This document shows positions 35,310-43,491 of a stretch of 64,000 nucleotides of DNA, piece by piece. The stretch's first letter is position 1, and the number at the start of each line of letters is the position of its first letter. This DNA is from Spirosoma fluviale (GTDB lineage Bacteria; Bacteroidota; Bacteroidia; Cytophagales; Spirosomataceae). The translations under genes were made by a program, and so were the position numbers. The stretch spans positions 36,600 through 100,599 of the forward strand of contig CAMBGA010000001.1 in assembly GCA_945866095.1 (NCBI GenBank). Direction: 5' to 3'. The notes below the pieces were generated by a model. That model did not search any database, was not told where the DNA came from, and worked only from the letters and a program-made list of their open reading frames with translations.

Positions 35310-36207
35310 TGAGTTTTAACTGGCTTATATTTTGAATTTGTCTAATGTGTTTTTGTTGGGCTACCCACTCTTTCTCAGCTGTTTCTTGGTCCGTCAGGTG
35401 AAATATGACTTCGTCTCCAGGACTTTTTTGTGCCAGTTTTGGGAGGTCGGCCGAAATGACGTGCGCGATTCTTGGATATCCACCAGTTGTTTGATGGTCG
35501 GCCATTAGCACAATCGTTTGTCCATTGGGAAGGAGTTGGATCGTCCCAAAATTAACGGCCGAGGAAATAATTTCTTCCTTGGTTCTTGTGTGAAAGGGTT
35601 GGTGCTGTAATCGGTAGCCCATGCGATCCGCATGATGGGATAGTTTAAAGGGCTTGCAGCAGAATTGTCTTTGCGATTCTTCATTTAAACGTTCCCATTC
35701 TCGGCCTTGAATGACATGAATTTCGGGGGAATATTTTTGCCAATGGACATCCGCTGACCAAGGAAATATGTGCAAGGAAGAGGAATTCAGTTTGGGCTTC
35801 TTTTTAAATGCTATTTCACTGTTTTTAATGAGACGCCCTTGGCCTACAAGGCCTCCTTGGATAGCTAAATAAACGATTCTGCCAGATTTAGGGGCAACGA
35901 ATTGCAATTTACCATTGGTCGGGACGAGAATGGGTCTGTTCAATGGGAGGTATTTTTCATTTAGTTTGGCAGAAAAATGGGCACCCACGATAGAAATCAA
36001 ACAGGATTTAGTGAAAATGATTTCGCAAGCCGGGAAATGAATTTCCAAAAGGTCTTCATTTAATTTATTGCCCACGAGTGCATTGGCAATGGAAGCGGAA
36101 AATTGGTCCATGACTCCTCCTGGCCGAATTCCTTTTGATTGGAGCCCTTTCACGCCAAAATGTTGGATCGTATCTAAAATGCCTACTTTATGGATAATAA
36201 GGCTCAT
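35275..36207 (-). CDS. pxpC: 5-oxoprolinase subunit C (biotin-dependent carboxyltransferase family)
   Basis: 310 residues. Family landmarks: DTIQHFGVKGLQSKGIRPGGVMDQFSASIANALVGN at the start, YLAIQGGL near 110, SHHADRMGYRLQHQP near 195 and LMADHQTTGGYPRIAHVI near 240. This is the cyclophilin-like half related to urea amidolyase/allophanate hydrolase subunit 2. Its ATG overlaps the pxpB stop by 4 nt and its end overlaps the start of pxpA. Confidence 0.9.
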   Translation of the reverse strand: MSLIIHKVGILDTIQHFGVKGLQSKGIRPGGVMDQFSASIANALVGNKLNEDLLEIHFPACEIIFTKSCLISIVGAHFSAKLNEKYLPLNRPILVPTNGKLQFVAPKSGRIVYLAIQGGLVGQGRLIKNSEIAFKKKPKLNSSSLHIFPWSADVHWQKYSPEIHVIQGREWERLNEESQRQFCCKPFKLSHHADRMGYRLQHQPFHTRTKEEIISSAVNFGTIQLLPNGQTIVLMADHQTTGGYPRIAHVISADLPKLAQKSPGDEVIFHLTDQETAEKEWVAQQKHIRQIQNISQLKLNEFFQKNSNQL

Positions 36208-36881
36208 AATTGATTTAAAGGAATAAATTTTACTCGGTCACCCGCTTGCAGGATGGGCATGCCATTTTCTAAAAGAGGGTAATCGGTATGTCCGATGATG
36301 TTCCAACCACCCGGGGAAAAGGATGGGTAAATACCTGTTTGGAGACCTGCTATTCCAATGCTGCCAGGGATCATGGGCTGTGGAGTAGACTTTCGAGGCA
36401 TTGTTAATTTAGCGTGTAGTTCTCCTAAATAAGCAAATCCAGGGATGAAGCCCAACATATAGACCCGATAGGTAGGTTCCGCGTGTAAACGAATAATTTC
36501 TTGTAGGTCTATCCCTTTTTCCTGGCTCACTCGCAACAAGTCTGATCCATTTTTGCCGCCATAAACCACGGGGACTTCATGTAATTGGGATGAATGAGCG
36601 TGTAATTTGATGGGCTCCTCTAAGCGTGATTTTACTTGGTCTATTAGCGAATGTAAGCCTGATTTTTGTTTGGCGACGACATTTAAATCGTAGCAGAGAG
36701 TCAAAGAATGATAGGAAGGAATGAGGTCTATGACCCCTTTGATAGGAGTTTCTTGAAATTGGTTGAAACGTGAAATGACAAGGTCGTTGGTCTCTGGATT
36801 AATATTTTTCCCAAATTCGATGGTGATTGCCGAATCGCCTAATGCATAAATGTCATAGCCATTAAAGTTTTCAGCATTCAT
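36204..36881 (-). CDS. pxpB: 5-oxoprolinase subunit B
   Basis: 225 residues, related to allophanate hydrolase subunit 1. Landmarks: IYALGDSAITIEFG, a central PVVYGGKNGSDLLRVSQ, YRVYMLGFIPGFAYLGEL and PRKSTPQPMIPGSIGIAGLQTGIYPSFSPGGWNIIGHT. First gene of the pxpBCA operon, divergent from the formylglycine-enzyme gene with 113 nt between starts. Confidence 0.92.
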   Translation of the reverse strand: MNAENFNGYDIYALGDSAITIEFGKNINPETNDLVISRFNQFQETPIKGVIDLIPSYHSLTLCYDLNVVAKQKSGLHSLIDQVKSRLEEPIKLHAHSSQLHEVPVVYGGKNGSDLLRVSQEKGIDLQEIIRLHAEPTYRVYMLGFIPGFAYLGELHAKLTMPRKSTPQPMIPGSIGIAGLQTGIYPSFSPGGWNIIGHTDYPLLENGMPILQAGDRVKFIPLNQL

Positions 36882-36994
36882 AATAAATTTAGTTTAGCCT
36901 TGTAATTTAGATGATAAAAGTTCTAAAATTTATTAAATTAGCTAAAACAATTTGAAATGAAACCCAAGGGTTTGGCTCAAATTCAAATGAATAT

Positions 36995-38095
36995 ATGACT
37001 AGATTTAAAATAAAGGTTTTATTGGCACTCATTTTTTGCGGGTTTAGTATGTTGGCCCAAACAAAAAAAATACCTGTTTGCCATGTGCCTGTACCCACAA
37101 AAATGGGTTTCATATTGGCTAAAAATGTCAGTAATTCGAACAGCATTAAGGAGATAAATGTGCAGGGAATGGTTCGAATTCCACCGGGTATATTTGGCAT
37201 GGGTTCTCACACCAAAGAGGGAAGAACGGATGAGTATCCTGTTCATATGGTGAAGCTACCCGGTTTTTGGATGGATCAAACGGAAGTGACAAATGCTCAA
37301 TTTCAGGAGTTTGTTCAAGCGACGGGTTATGTGACCACGGCTGAAAGGCCGATTGATTGGGAAGAAATGAAAAAACAGGTCCCTGTTGGCACCCCGAAAC
37401 CCCCGGATTCTTTGTTGGCCGCCAGTTCTTTAGTGTTCATGCCAACGACCGGCCCCGTAAACTTAAGTGATTATAGTCAATGGTGGCAATTTAAACGTGG
37501 GGCGGATTGGCGTCATCCATCGGGTCCACTTTCTGATATTAAGGGAAAGGAAAATCATCCTGTGGTGCAGGTCTCTTGGGATGATGCGCAGGCATATGCG
37601 AAATGGGCGGGTAAACGTTTGCCTACTGAAGCGGAATGGGAATGGGCTGCTCGAGGAGGATTAAAAAACATGGAGTATCCATGGGGAGCCGAGTCTGTGG
37701 ATAAGGGAAAAATCAAGGCAAATACATGGCAGGGAAAATTTCCATATCAAGATGAGGCTAAAGATGGATATAAATTTACCACGGCACCTGTAAAAAGTTT
37801 TCAAGCGAATGGTTTTGGTTTGTCGGATATGGGAGGTAATGTGTGGGAGTGGTGCTTTGATAATTATAGGCCTGATTATTATAAAGTGTTAAAGCCTAAA
37901 CTAGCGATTTCACCTAAGGGGCCTAAGGATAGTTTTGATCCAGATGAGCCAGGAATTCCTAAAAAAGTTATGCGTGGCGGGTCATTTTTGTGTAATGATT
38001 CGTATTGTGCTAGTTACCGAGTGGCGGCTAGAATGAAATCAAGTCCTGATTCCGGTTTGGAGCATACCGGTTTTCGCTGTGTGAAGGATTTATAA
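36995..38095 (+). CDS. Formylglycine-generating enzyme with both active-site cysteines
   Basis: 366 residues with a signal peptide ending LAQ at about 23. The FGE-sulfatase fold begins at about MVRIPPGIFGMGS (56). Further landmarks are YPVHMVKLPGFWMDQTEVTNAQF, VVQVSWDDAQAYAKWAGKRLPTEAEWEWAARGG and GNVWEWCFDNY. The end RGGSFLCNDSYCASYRVAARMKSSPDS, with TGFRC, matches true FGE. It keeps the catalytic pair C333 and C338 that bind copper and activate oxygen, residues usually missing in the many FGE-like paralogues. It should oxidise a sulfatase cysteine to formylglycine in the periplasm, but no sulfatase is encoded in this window. A small palindrome (AAACCC/GGGTTT, 36960-36973) precedes it. Confidence 0.85.
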   Translation: MTRFKIKVLLALIFCGFSMLAQTKKIPVCHVPVPTKMGFILAKNVSNSNSIKEINVQGMVRIPPGIFGMGSHTKEGRTDEYPVHMVKLPGFWMDQTEVTNAQFQEFVQATGYVTTAERPIDWEEMKKQVPVGTPKPPDSLLAASSLVFMPTTGPVNLSDYSQWWQFKRGADWRHPSGPLSDIKGKENHPVVQVSWDDAQAYAKWAGKRLPTEAEWEWAARGGLKNMEYPWGAESVDKGKIKANTWQGKFPYQDEAKDGYKFTTAPVKSFQANGFGLSDMGGNVWEWCFDNYRPDYYKVLKPKLAISPKGPKDSFDPDEPGIPKKVMRGGSFLCNDSYCASYRVAARMKSSPDSGLEHTGFRCVKDL

Positions 38096-38125
38096 TTTTT
38101 TAGATTTTGCTGCAAAGTATTTTAA

Positions 38126-38959
38126 ATGATATTAGCTATGTTAGAACAAATGATTGCTTATTTTGATAACATTCCTAGCTCACATCGAGCGCTTATTTTA
38201 GCTGGGGGAATTACTTTTTTCTGGATCATCGAGGGAGCGATTCCGATGTTTAAAAATGATTATGGGAAGTGGAAGCATGCTAAGTTAAATTTGATTTTCA
38301 CCTTAACGACCATCATCATTAATTTCATTTTTGCTACGATCATCGTTCAAGCGAGTGACTGGACTGTTTTAAATCATTTTGGGCTCTTGCAAATGTACGC
38401 GATGCCCACATGGCTTTTCTTTTTAATGGGCATGTTGTTATTGGATTTAGTGGGTGCTTATTTAATTCATTGGATTGAGCATAAGGTTAAAGTTCTTTGG
38501 AAATTTCATATGGTGCATCATGCAGATACGCACGTGGATACGACGACGGCTAATCGCCATCATCCTGGAGAGAGTGTGTTTCGGGCCATTTTTACGCTGA
38601 TTGGCGTATTTGTTTGTGGAGCACCTATGTGGTTAGTGATGGTCTATCAAAGTGTGAGTGCTTTGTTGTCTCAGTTTAATCATGCCAATATTTCTTTGCC
38701 GGCATCCGTGGATAAAGCGATTTCCTATGTCATTGTTTCGCCTAATATGCATAAGATTCATCACCATGTGGTGAGGCCTCAAACAGATTCTAATTATGGC
38801 AATATCTTTTCTATTTGGGATCATATTTTTGGCACTTTTCAAGTCATGGAATTATCTGAAATTCGCTATGGGCTGGATGTTTTAGATGGAGAGCAGGATA
38901 AAAATATGGCGTACCAATTAGGTTTACCGTTCAATAAAGACATTAAAACGGATTACTGA
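38126..38959 (+). CDS. Sterol desaturase/fatty acid hydroxylase superfamily membrane protein
   Basis: 277 residues with four or so transmembrane segments (about 22-38, 50-75, 88-110 and 155-180). The di-iron histidine motifs are HWIEH (about 116-120), HMVHHADTHVDTTTANRHH and, later, MHKIHHH. These are the three histidine boxes of the superfamily, which hydroxylates or desaturates lipids using oxygen. The substrate is unknown; in Bacteroidota, carotenoid, sphingolipid or ornithine-lipid hydroxylation are the known possibilities. It follows the FGE gene by 30 nt and precedes the aminotransferase by 22 nt. Confidence 0.85.
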   Translation: MILAMLEQMIAYFDNIPSSHRALILAGGITFFWIIEGAIPMFKNDYGKWKHAKLNLIFTLTTIIINFIFATIIVQASDWTVLNHFGLLQMYAMPTWLFFLMGMLLLDLVGAYLIHWIEHKVKVLWKFHMVHHADTHVDTTTANRHHPGESVFRAIFTLIGVFVCGAPMWLVMVYQSVSALLSQFNHANISLPASVDKAISYVIVSPNMHKIHHHVVRPQTDSNYGNIFSIWDHIFGTFQVMELSEIRYGLDVLDGEQDKNMAYQLGLPFNKDIKTDY

Positions 38960-38981
38960 TCCGGTCAAATTTTAGAGATCA

Positions 38982-40259
38982 ATGGAAAAAAGAGTCTTTT
39001 TGAAAAATATGGCATTGCTTTCAGGCTTCGCAAGTCTGGATAGTCCTGTCAATAAAATCGAAGAATTACTTGTGTATGCGAAGGATAAAAATCCGGCTGA
39101 TTTAGCTGTTGACGAGGTGTACTGGGCCAAATACCGCAAATTATATCGCTTGAATCCCGCGCATATTAATTTGGAAAGTGGCTATTATAACATACTTCCA
39201 GAAGAGATTTTAGAGCAGCATATTAAGCATATTCGTGAGGTAAATTTACAGGGGGCTTATTACATGCGAACGGCTCAAGTGGCTAATCGGGAAAAAGCGA
39301 CTAGCCAGGTTGCGGAATTAATGGGCTGTTCAGTCAAAGAGTTGACGCTAACCCGCAATACCACCGAATCTTTGGATATGATTATTGGCGGATATCCTTG
39401 GAAATCAGGGGATGAAGCGGTGATGGCCGAGCAAGATTATCCTGCGATGTTGGACATGTTTAAAATGGTCGCCAAACGATATGGTGTGAAAAATAATATA
39501 GTTTCATTGCCTTTGGATCCAGTTTCAGATGATGAAATATTGGCTTTATATGCAAAAGCGATTACCCCAAAAACCAAATTGTTGTTAATTTCACATGTGG
39601 TCAATATTTCGGGCCAAGTGATGCCGGTTAAAAAGATATGCCAAATGGCGCATGAAAAGGGCGTAGAGGTAATGGTGGATGGAGCGCATGCGGTGGCTCA
39701 ACTCATTTACACATTACCGGAGTTGGGTTGTGATTATTATGGAGCTAGTTTACATAAATGGTTGGCTGTTCCTTTAGGCGTCGGAATGTTATATGTTAAA
39801 AAAGAAAAGATTGCGAAGATTTGGCCGTTGATTGCGGAGGCGGAATTTCCAGATGAGGAGTTTGATATTAAGCGTTTAAGTCATTTGGGTACACATCCTG
39901 TGCATGCACATTTAGCTATTTCAAGTTCCATTGAATTTTATAAAAAAATGGGTCCCGAAAATAAGTTGGCCCGATTGCGATATTTGCAAAATTATTGGAC
40001 TTCTCGCGTTCGAAATATTCCTAATGTATTAATGAATACGCCCAAGGATCCTGCGCGCACTTGTGCGATTGCCAATGTGGGAATTAAGGGGATGGCAACG
40101 AAGGATTTAGCCACGAAGCTGTTAGATAAATATGGAATTTATACGGTCGGCATTGATAATTCAAATGTGCATGGATGTAGAATCACGGCCAATGTTTTTA
40201 CCTCCACCGCCGAGTTAGATGTGTTGGTTAAGGCGATTAAAGAAATGGCAACAGTTTGA
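38982..40259 (+). CDS. Class V aminotransferase-fold PLP enzyme
   Basis: 425 residues. The PLP lysine is K259 in YGASLHKWLAVPLG, with D233 and H236 (MVDGAHAVAQ) supporting the ring and TLTRNTTESLDMII forming the phosphate-binding turn near 122-135. It is closest in style to isopenicillin-N-epimerase-like and cysteine-desulfurase-like proteins. The first 20 residues (MEKRVFLKNMALLSGFASL) resemble a weakened Tat signal (KR instead of RR), so it may be exported or descend from an exported form. Substrate unknown. Confidence 0.82.
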   Translation: MEKRVFLKNMALLSGFASLDSPVNKIEELLVYAKDKNPADLAVDEVYWAKYRKLYRLNPAHINLESGYYNILPEEILEQHIKHIREVNLQGAYYMRTAQVANREKATSQVAELMGCSVKELTLTRNTTESLDMIIGGYPWKSGDEAVMAEQDYPAMLDMFKMVAKRYGVKNNIVSLPLDPVSDDEILALYAKAITPKTKLLLISHVVNISGQVMPVKKICQMAHEKGVEVMVDGAHAVAQLIYTLPELGCDYYGASLHKWLAVPLGVGMLYVKKEKIAKIWPLIAEAEFPDEEFDIKRLSHLGTHPVHAHLAISSSIEFYKKMGPENKLARLRYLQNYWTSRVRNIPNVLMNTPKDPARTCAIANVGIKGMATKDLATKLLDKYGIYTVGIDNSNVHGCRITANVFTSTAELDVLVKAIKEMATV

Positions 40260-40396
40260 CAATAGGGCCAAATTAGGATTTAATCAGCTATTTTTCCTAG
40301 TTTTGTGATTGAATATTTTTAATTTAAAAAACATATTTAAACTTTAGTGAAGGGCTCATTGTCGAATCTATTCGTTTATTTTAAGGGAATTTATTA

Positions 40397-41863
40397 ATGA
40401 AAAAAGTAGCGATTATAGGTGCGGGGCCTGCTGGGTTAACGGCAGCATATTTATTAGGAAAGGCCAATGTAGCGGTGACTGTTTTTGAAAAGGACCCTAC
40501 CTATGTGGGGGGAATCTCAAGAACGGAAACTTATAAGGGCTTTCATTTTGATATAGGGGGGCACCGATTTTTTTCTAAATCTCAGGAAGTAGAAGATTTT
40601 TGGACGGAGATTTTGGGAGACGAGATGTTAGAGCGGCCTCGTAGTTCACGCATTTTTTACAATAATAATTTCTTTTCATATCCATTAGTTGCCATGGAGG
40701 CACTGTTGAAATTGGGTATATTCCAAAGTATTTTATGTGTCCTTAGTTATTTGCAGGCTAAGGTCTTCCCAATAAAAGACCCGAAGAATTTTGAAGAATG
40801 GGTGACGAACCAATTTGGAAAGCGCTTATTCAATATCTTTTTTAAGACCTATACGGAGAAAGTATGGGGAATTCCTTGCAATGAAATTTCGGCAGATTGG
40901 GCAGCCCAACGAATCAAAGGATTGTCTTTAAGCTCAGCTATTTGGAATGCCTTATTCCCAAATAAAAATAAAAAGAAGGGGGACGGAGTTATTAAAACGT
41001 TAATAGATTCATTCCGATATCCGAAAAGTGGCCCCGGACTCATGTGGGAAACATGCGTTGAAAAAAGCAAAGCTTTAGGCGTGGAAATTTTAATGGATAA
41101 GGGGGTTAAAAACATCGAACTTAAGGGTGATTTGTGGAGCGTTCATACGTCTAAAAATGAAGTTTTAGATGGTTTTTCTCATGTACTTTCTTCTGCTCCA
41201 ATGAGGGAATTAATTCCATGCATAATCCCTGCATTGCCTCAAAAATCGTTGACCGCCGCCTCTAAATTAGGCTATCGCGATTTCCTTACTGTGGTTTTGA
41301 TATGTAAGGATGAAGATGCTTTTATTGACAACTGGATTTACATTCATGATCCTAAAGTTAAGGTAGGCCGAGTACAGAATTTCAAATCATGGAGCCCTTA
41401 CATGGTGCCCGATCCTTCCATGGCATGTTACGGACTTGAGTATTTTTGTTTTGAAGGGGACGGTTTGTGGACTAGCTCCAATGAAGATTTGATTGCATTG
41501 GGAAAAAAGGAAATCTCCCAAATAGGATTAACTAAAGAGAATTCGGTTGTGGATGGGTATGTGGTACGCCAACCAAAAGCCTATCCTGTTTATGACCAAG
41601 ATTATAAAGAGCATTTGTTAGACATTCGCGAAGGACTTAATTCCTATCCAGGATTATATTTAGTAGGCCGAAACGGAATGCATAAATACAATAATCAAGA
41701 CCATAGCATGATGACCGCTATGCTAGCCGCTAAAAATATTATTTCAGGCAGTCAATTATACGACGTTTGGGATGTCAATGAGGATGCCGAATACCATGAA
41801 GGAGGCGACCGTGGAGCTGAATCAGGCATTGTAGGACGCGCTGTTCCTGGCAAAATAAATTAA
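40397..41863 (+). CDS. NAD(P)/FAD-dependent oxidoreductase, protoporphyrinogen-oxidase-like
   Basis: 488 residues. The N-terminal dinucleotide motif is [17 protein letters not shown] (6-22), followed by [33 protein letters not shown], which combines amine-oxidase and UDP-galactopyranose-mutase characters. The C-terminal FAD motif is [30 protein letters not shown]. Related proteins are found beside glycosyltransferases and polysaccharide genes in many bacteria, but the reaction is not established. It has its own 137-nt upstream region. Confidence 0.8.
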   Translation: MKKVAIIGAGPAGLTAAYLLGKANVAVTVFEKDPTYVGGISRTETYKGFHFDIGGHRFFSKSQEVEDFWTEILGDEMLERPRSSRIFYNNNFFSYPLVAMEALLKLGIFQSILCVLSYLQAKVFPIKDPKNFEEWVTNQFGKRLFNIFFKTYTEKVWGIPCNEISADWAAQRIKGLSLSSAIWNALFPNKNKKKGDGVIKTLIDSFRYPKSGPGLMWETCVEKSKALGVEILMDKGVKNIELKGDLWSVHTSKNEVLDGFSHVLSSAPMRELIPCIIPALPQKSLTAASKLGYRDFLTVVLICKDEDAFIDNWIYIHDPKVKVGRVQNFKSWSPYMVPDPSMACYGLEYFCFEGDGLWTSSNEDLIALGKKEISQIGLTKENSVVDGYVVRQPKAYPVYDQDYKEHLLDIREGLNSYPGLYLVGRNGMHKYNNQDHSMMTAMLAAKNIISGSQLYDVWDVNEDAEYHEGGDRGAESGIVGRAVPGKIN

Positions 41864-41904
41864 ATAGTTCATTCTCTGCAGCTAAATTTTATTCAATATG
41901 GTGG

Positions 41905-43449
41905 CTACTTTAACTCCACCACCATGTCGATTTCCACGGCCACATTATTAGGCAACACATTCACGCCGATAGCTGAACGGGTATGTCGGCCACGTTCTGC
42001 AAATATCTCTACCATCAGATTAGAGAACCCATTCATCACGACAGGCTGTTGGGTAAAATTAGATTCTGAATTCACAAATCCATTCACTTTTACAATTCTT
42101 TTCACCCGATTTAAATCACCAATGTTTGCCTTTAGGGTTGATAGTAAATTAACGCCCACGAGCCTTGCCGCTGCTTGACCTTGCTCAACACTGAGTTCTT
42201 TACCCAATTTTCCAACCACCTGGCCACCCTCAGGTTTGTCTGGAATATGCCCAGATAAATAAACCATTTTTCCAGAAACCACACATTTTATGTAATTGGC
42301 CATGGGAGTTGTAGGCGCTTTCAATGCTATTTTTAACGCTTTGATTTGTGCTTCTGCATTGATTTCTTTTTCAATGAAATGCAGGCTGACAGGTGCCTGC
42401 ACCATAATGTCTTGGTGCGTATTTGTTAATTCCCCTGTTTGATCGTTAAAGGAATATACTTCCACTTTATGATCATCTTGACTCGCCACATAGACAAAAT
42501 GGCCTGTTGGGTCGAAATTAAAATTCCTAGGTTTGCGCGCAACAGTCAAATGTTTCACTTTTTTTAATAGCCCATCGGCTTGCACGGCGAAAATAGTTAG
42601 CTCATTGGAACTGATCCGATTAGAACTGATTAGCCATTTCTCATTAGGGGATAGGTGAATATCGGCACTTCCTTTATCTGGAGATTTTGCCGTATCTGCA
42701 TCCAATGTTTGAACTAAATTTAATTGATTGTCGCTTACTTTAAACACATCGACCTGCCCCTTTAATTCGGTAATCAAATAGGCGTTAGTGCCAGCTTTGT
42801 TAAATATTAAATGCCGAGGACCTTGGCCCGCCGGAACGGTTGTGGCTGTAAATTTTTCTTCCAATGTTCCATCCGCAAAAATTTTATGTTGGTATATTTT
42901 ATCCGTCCCCAAATCATTCACATAGAGGTAATTTTGATCAGGAGAAAGGATGGCCATGTGTGCATGTGGTTGCTTTTGCCGCGACGGATGAGCGCTTGAT
43001 CCTGTATATTGGATGAGCTGAACAATGGGAGAAATACGGCCCTCAAATGTTTTAAAAATACTTAAACTTCCACCGGAATAATTGGCCAAATACAAGGTTT
43101 TGCTCGCCTCTCGGTATAAAACATAACAGGGACCAGGGCTGACGGTTAAGCTTGAATTTATTTTCTCAAATTGGCCTTTTGCATTTTTTACGAATGAACT
43201 AACGGCCGACTTACCTCCCGCTTCCTCCGTAATAGAATATAAATATTGGCCATCCGCAGAAATATGTTGGAACGATGCGGCAGGCGCTTTCAAATCGTAG
43301 GCTTTTCTTGATTTTCCACTTTGGAGGCTGACGTCAAAGACTTCAATGCCAGGATTTCCAGTTTGTGTGTAGGAACCTACCACGAGCTGATGTGTCAAAG
43401 AATCTGCAGGAACAAAACTTAATAAGCTAAGGGCGATCGTTAAAAGCAT
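41905..43449 (-). CDS. Exported lactonase-RidA fusion protein
   Basis: 514 residues with a short signal peptide. Residues about 22-350 form a seven-bladed lactonase (6-phosphogluconolactonase-type) propeller: VVGSYTQTGNPGIEVF, YLANYSGGSLSIFK, HPSRQKQPHAHMAILSPDQNYLYVNDLGTDKIYQH, GQGPRHLIFNKAGTNAYLI and DIHLSPNEKWLISSNR. Residues about 362-514 are a complete RidA/YjgF domain. The catalytic pair is kept: R491 in TRSAIGVNVLP and E506 in VAVEIDMVVE, spaced 15 residues as R105/E120 in E. coli RidA. RidA hydrolyses reactive enamines and imines in the cytoplasm; here it is fused to an exported lactonase. The gene lies 42 nt after the RND pump gene on the same strand. Confidence 0.85.
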   Translation of the reverse strand: MLLTIALSLLSFVPADSLTHQLVVGSYTQTGNPGIEVFDVSLQSGKSRKAYDLKAPAASFQHISADGQYLYSITEEAGGKSAVSSFVKNAKGQFEKINSSLTVSPGPCYVLYREASKTLYLANYSGGSLSIFKTFEGRISPIVQLIQYTGSSAHPSRQKQPHAHMAILSPDQNYLYVNDLGTDKIYQHKIFADGTLEEKFTATTVPAGQGPRHLIFNKAGTNAYLITELKGQVDVFKVSDNQLNLVQTLDADTAKSPDKGSADIHLSPNEKWLISSNRISSNELTIFAVQADGLLKKVKHLTVARKPRNFNFDPTGHFVYVASQDDHKVEVYSFNDQTGELTNTHQDIMVQAPVSLHFIEKEINAEAQIKALKIALKAPTTPMANYIKCVVSGKMVYLSGHIPDKPEGGQVVGKLGKELSVEQGQAAARLVGVNLLSTLKANIGDLNRVKRIVKVNGFVNSESNFTQQPVVMNGFSNLMVEIFAERGRHTRSAIGVNVLPNNVAVEIDMVVELK

Positions 43450-43491
43450 TTTTTATAGGTTTAGATAGACCAAATTATTAAATTTTTTCAA

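Noticed and set aside
34596-36881. Urea amidolyase/allophanate hydrolase genes
   Set aside because: PxpB and PxpC are related to those enzymes, but the linked LamB/YcsF gene identifies a 5-oxoprolinase.
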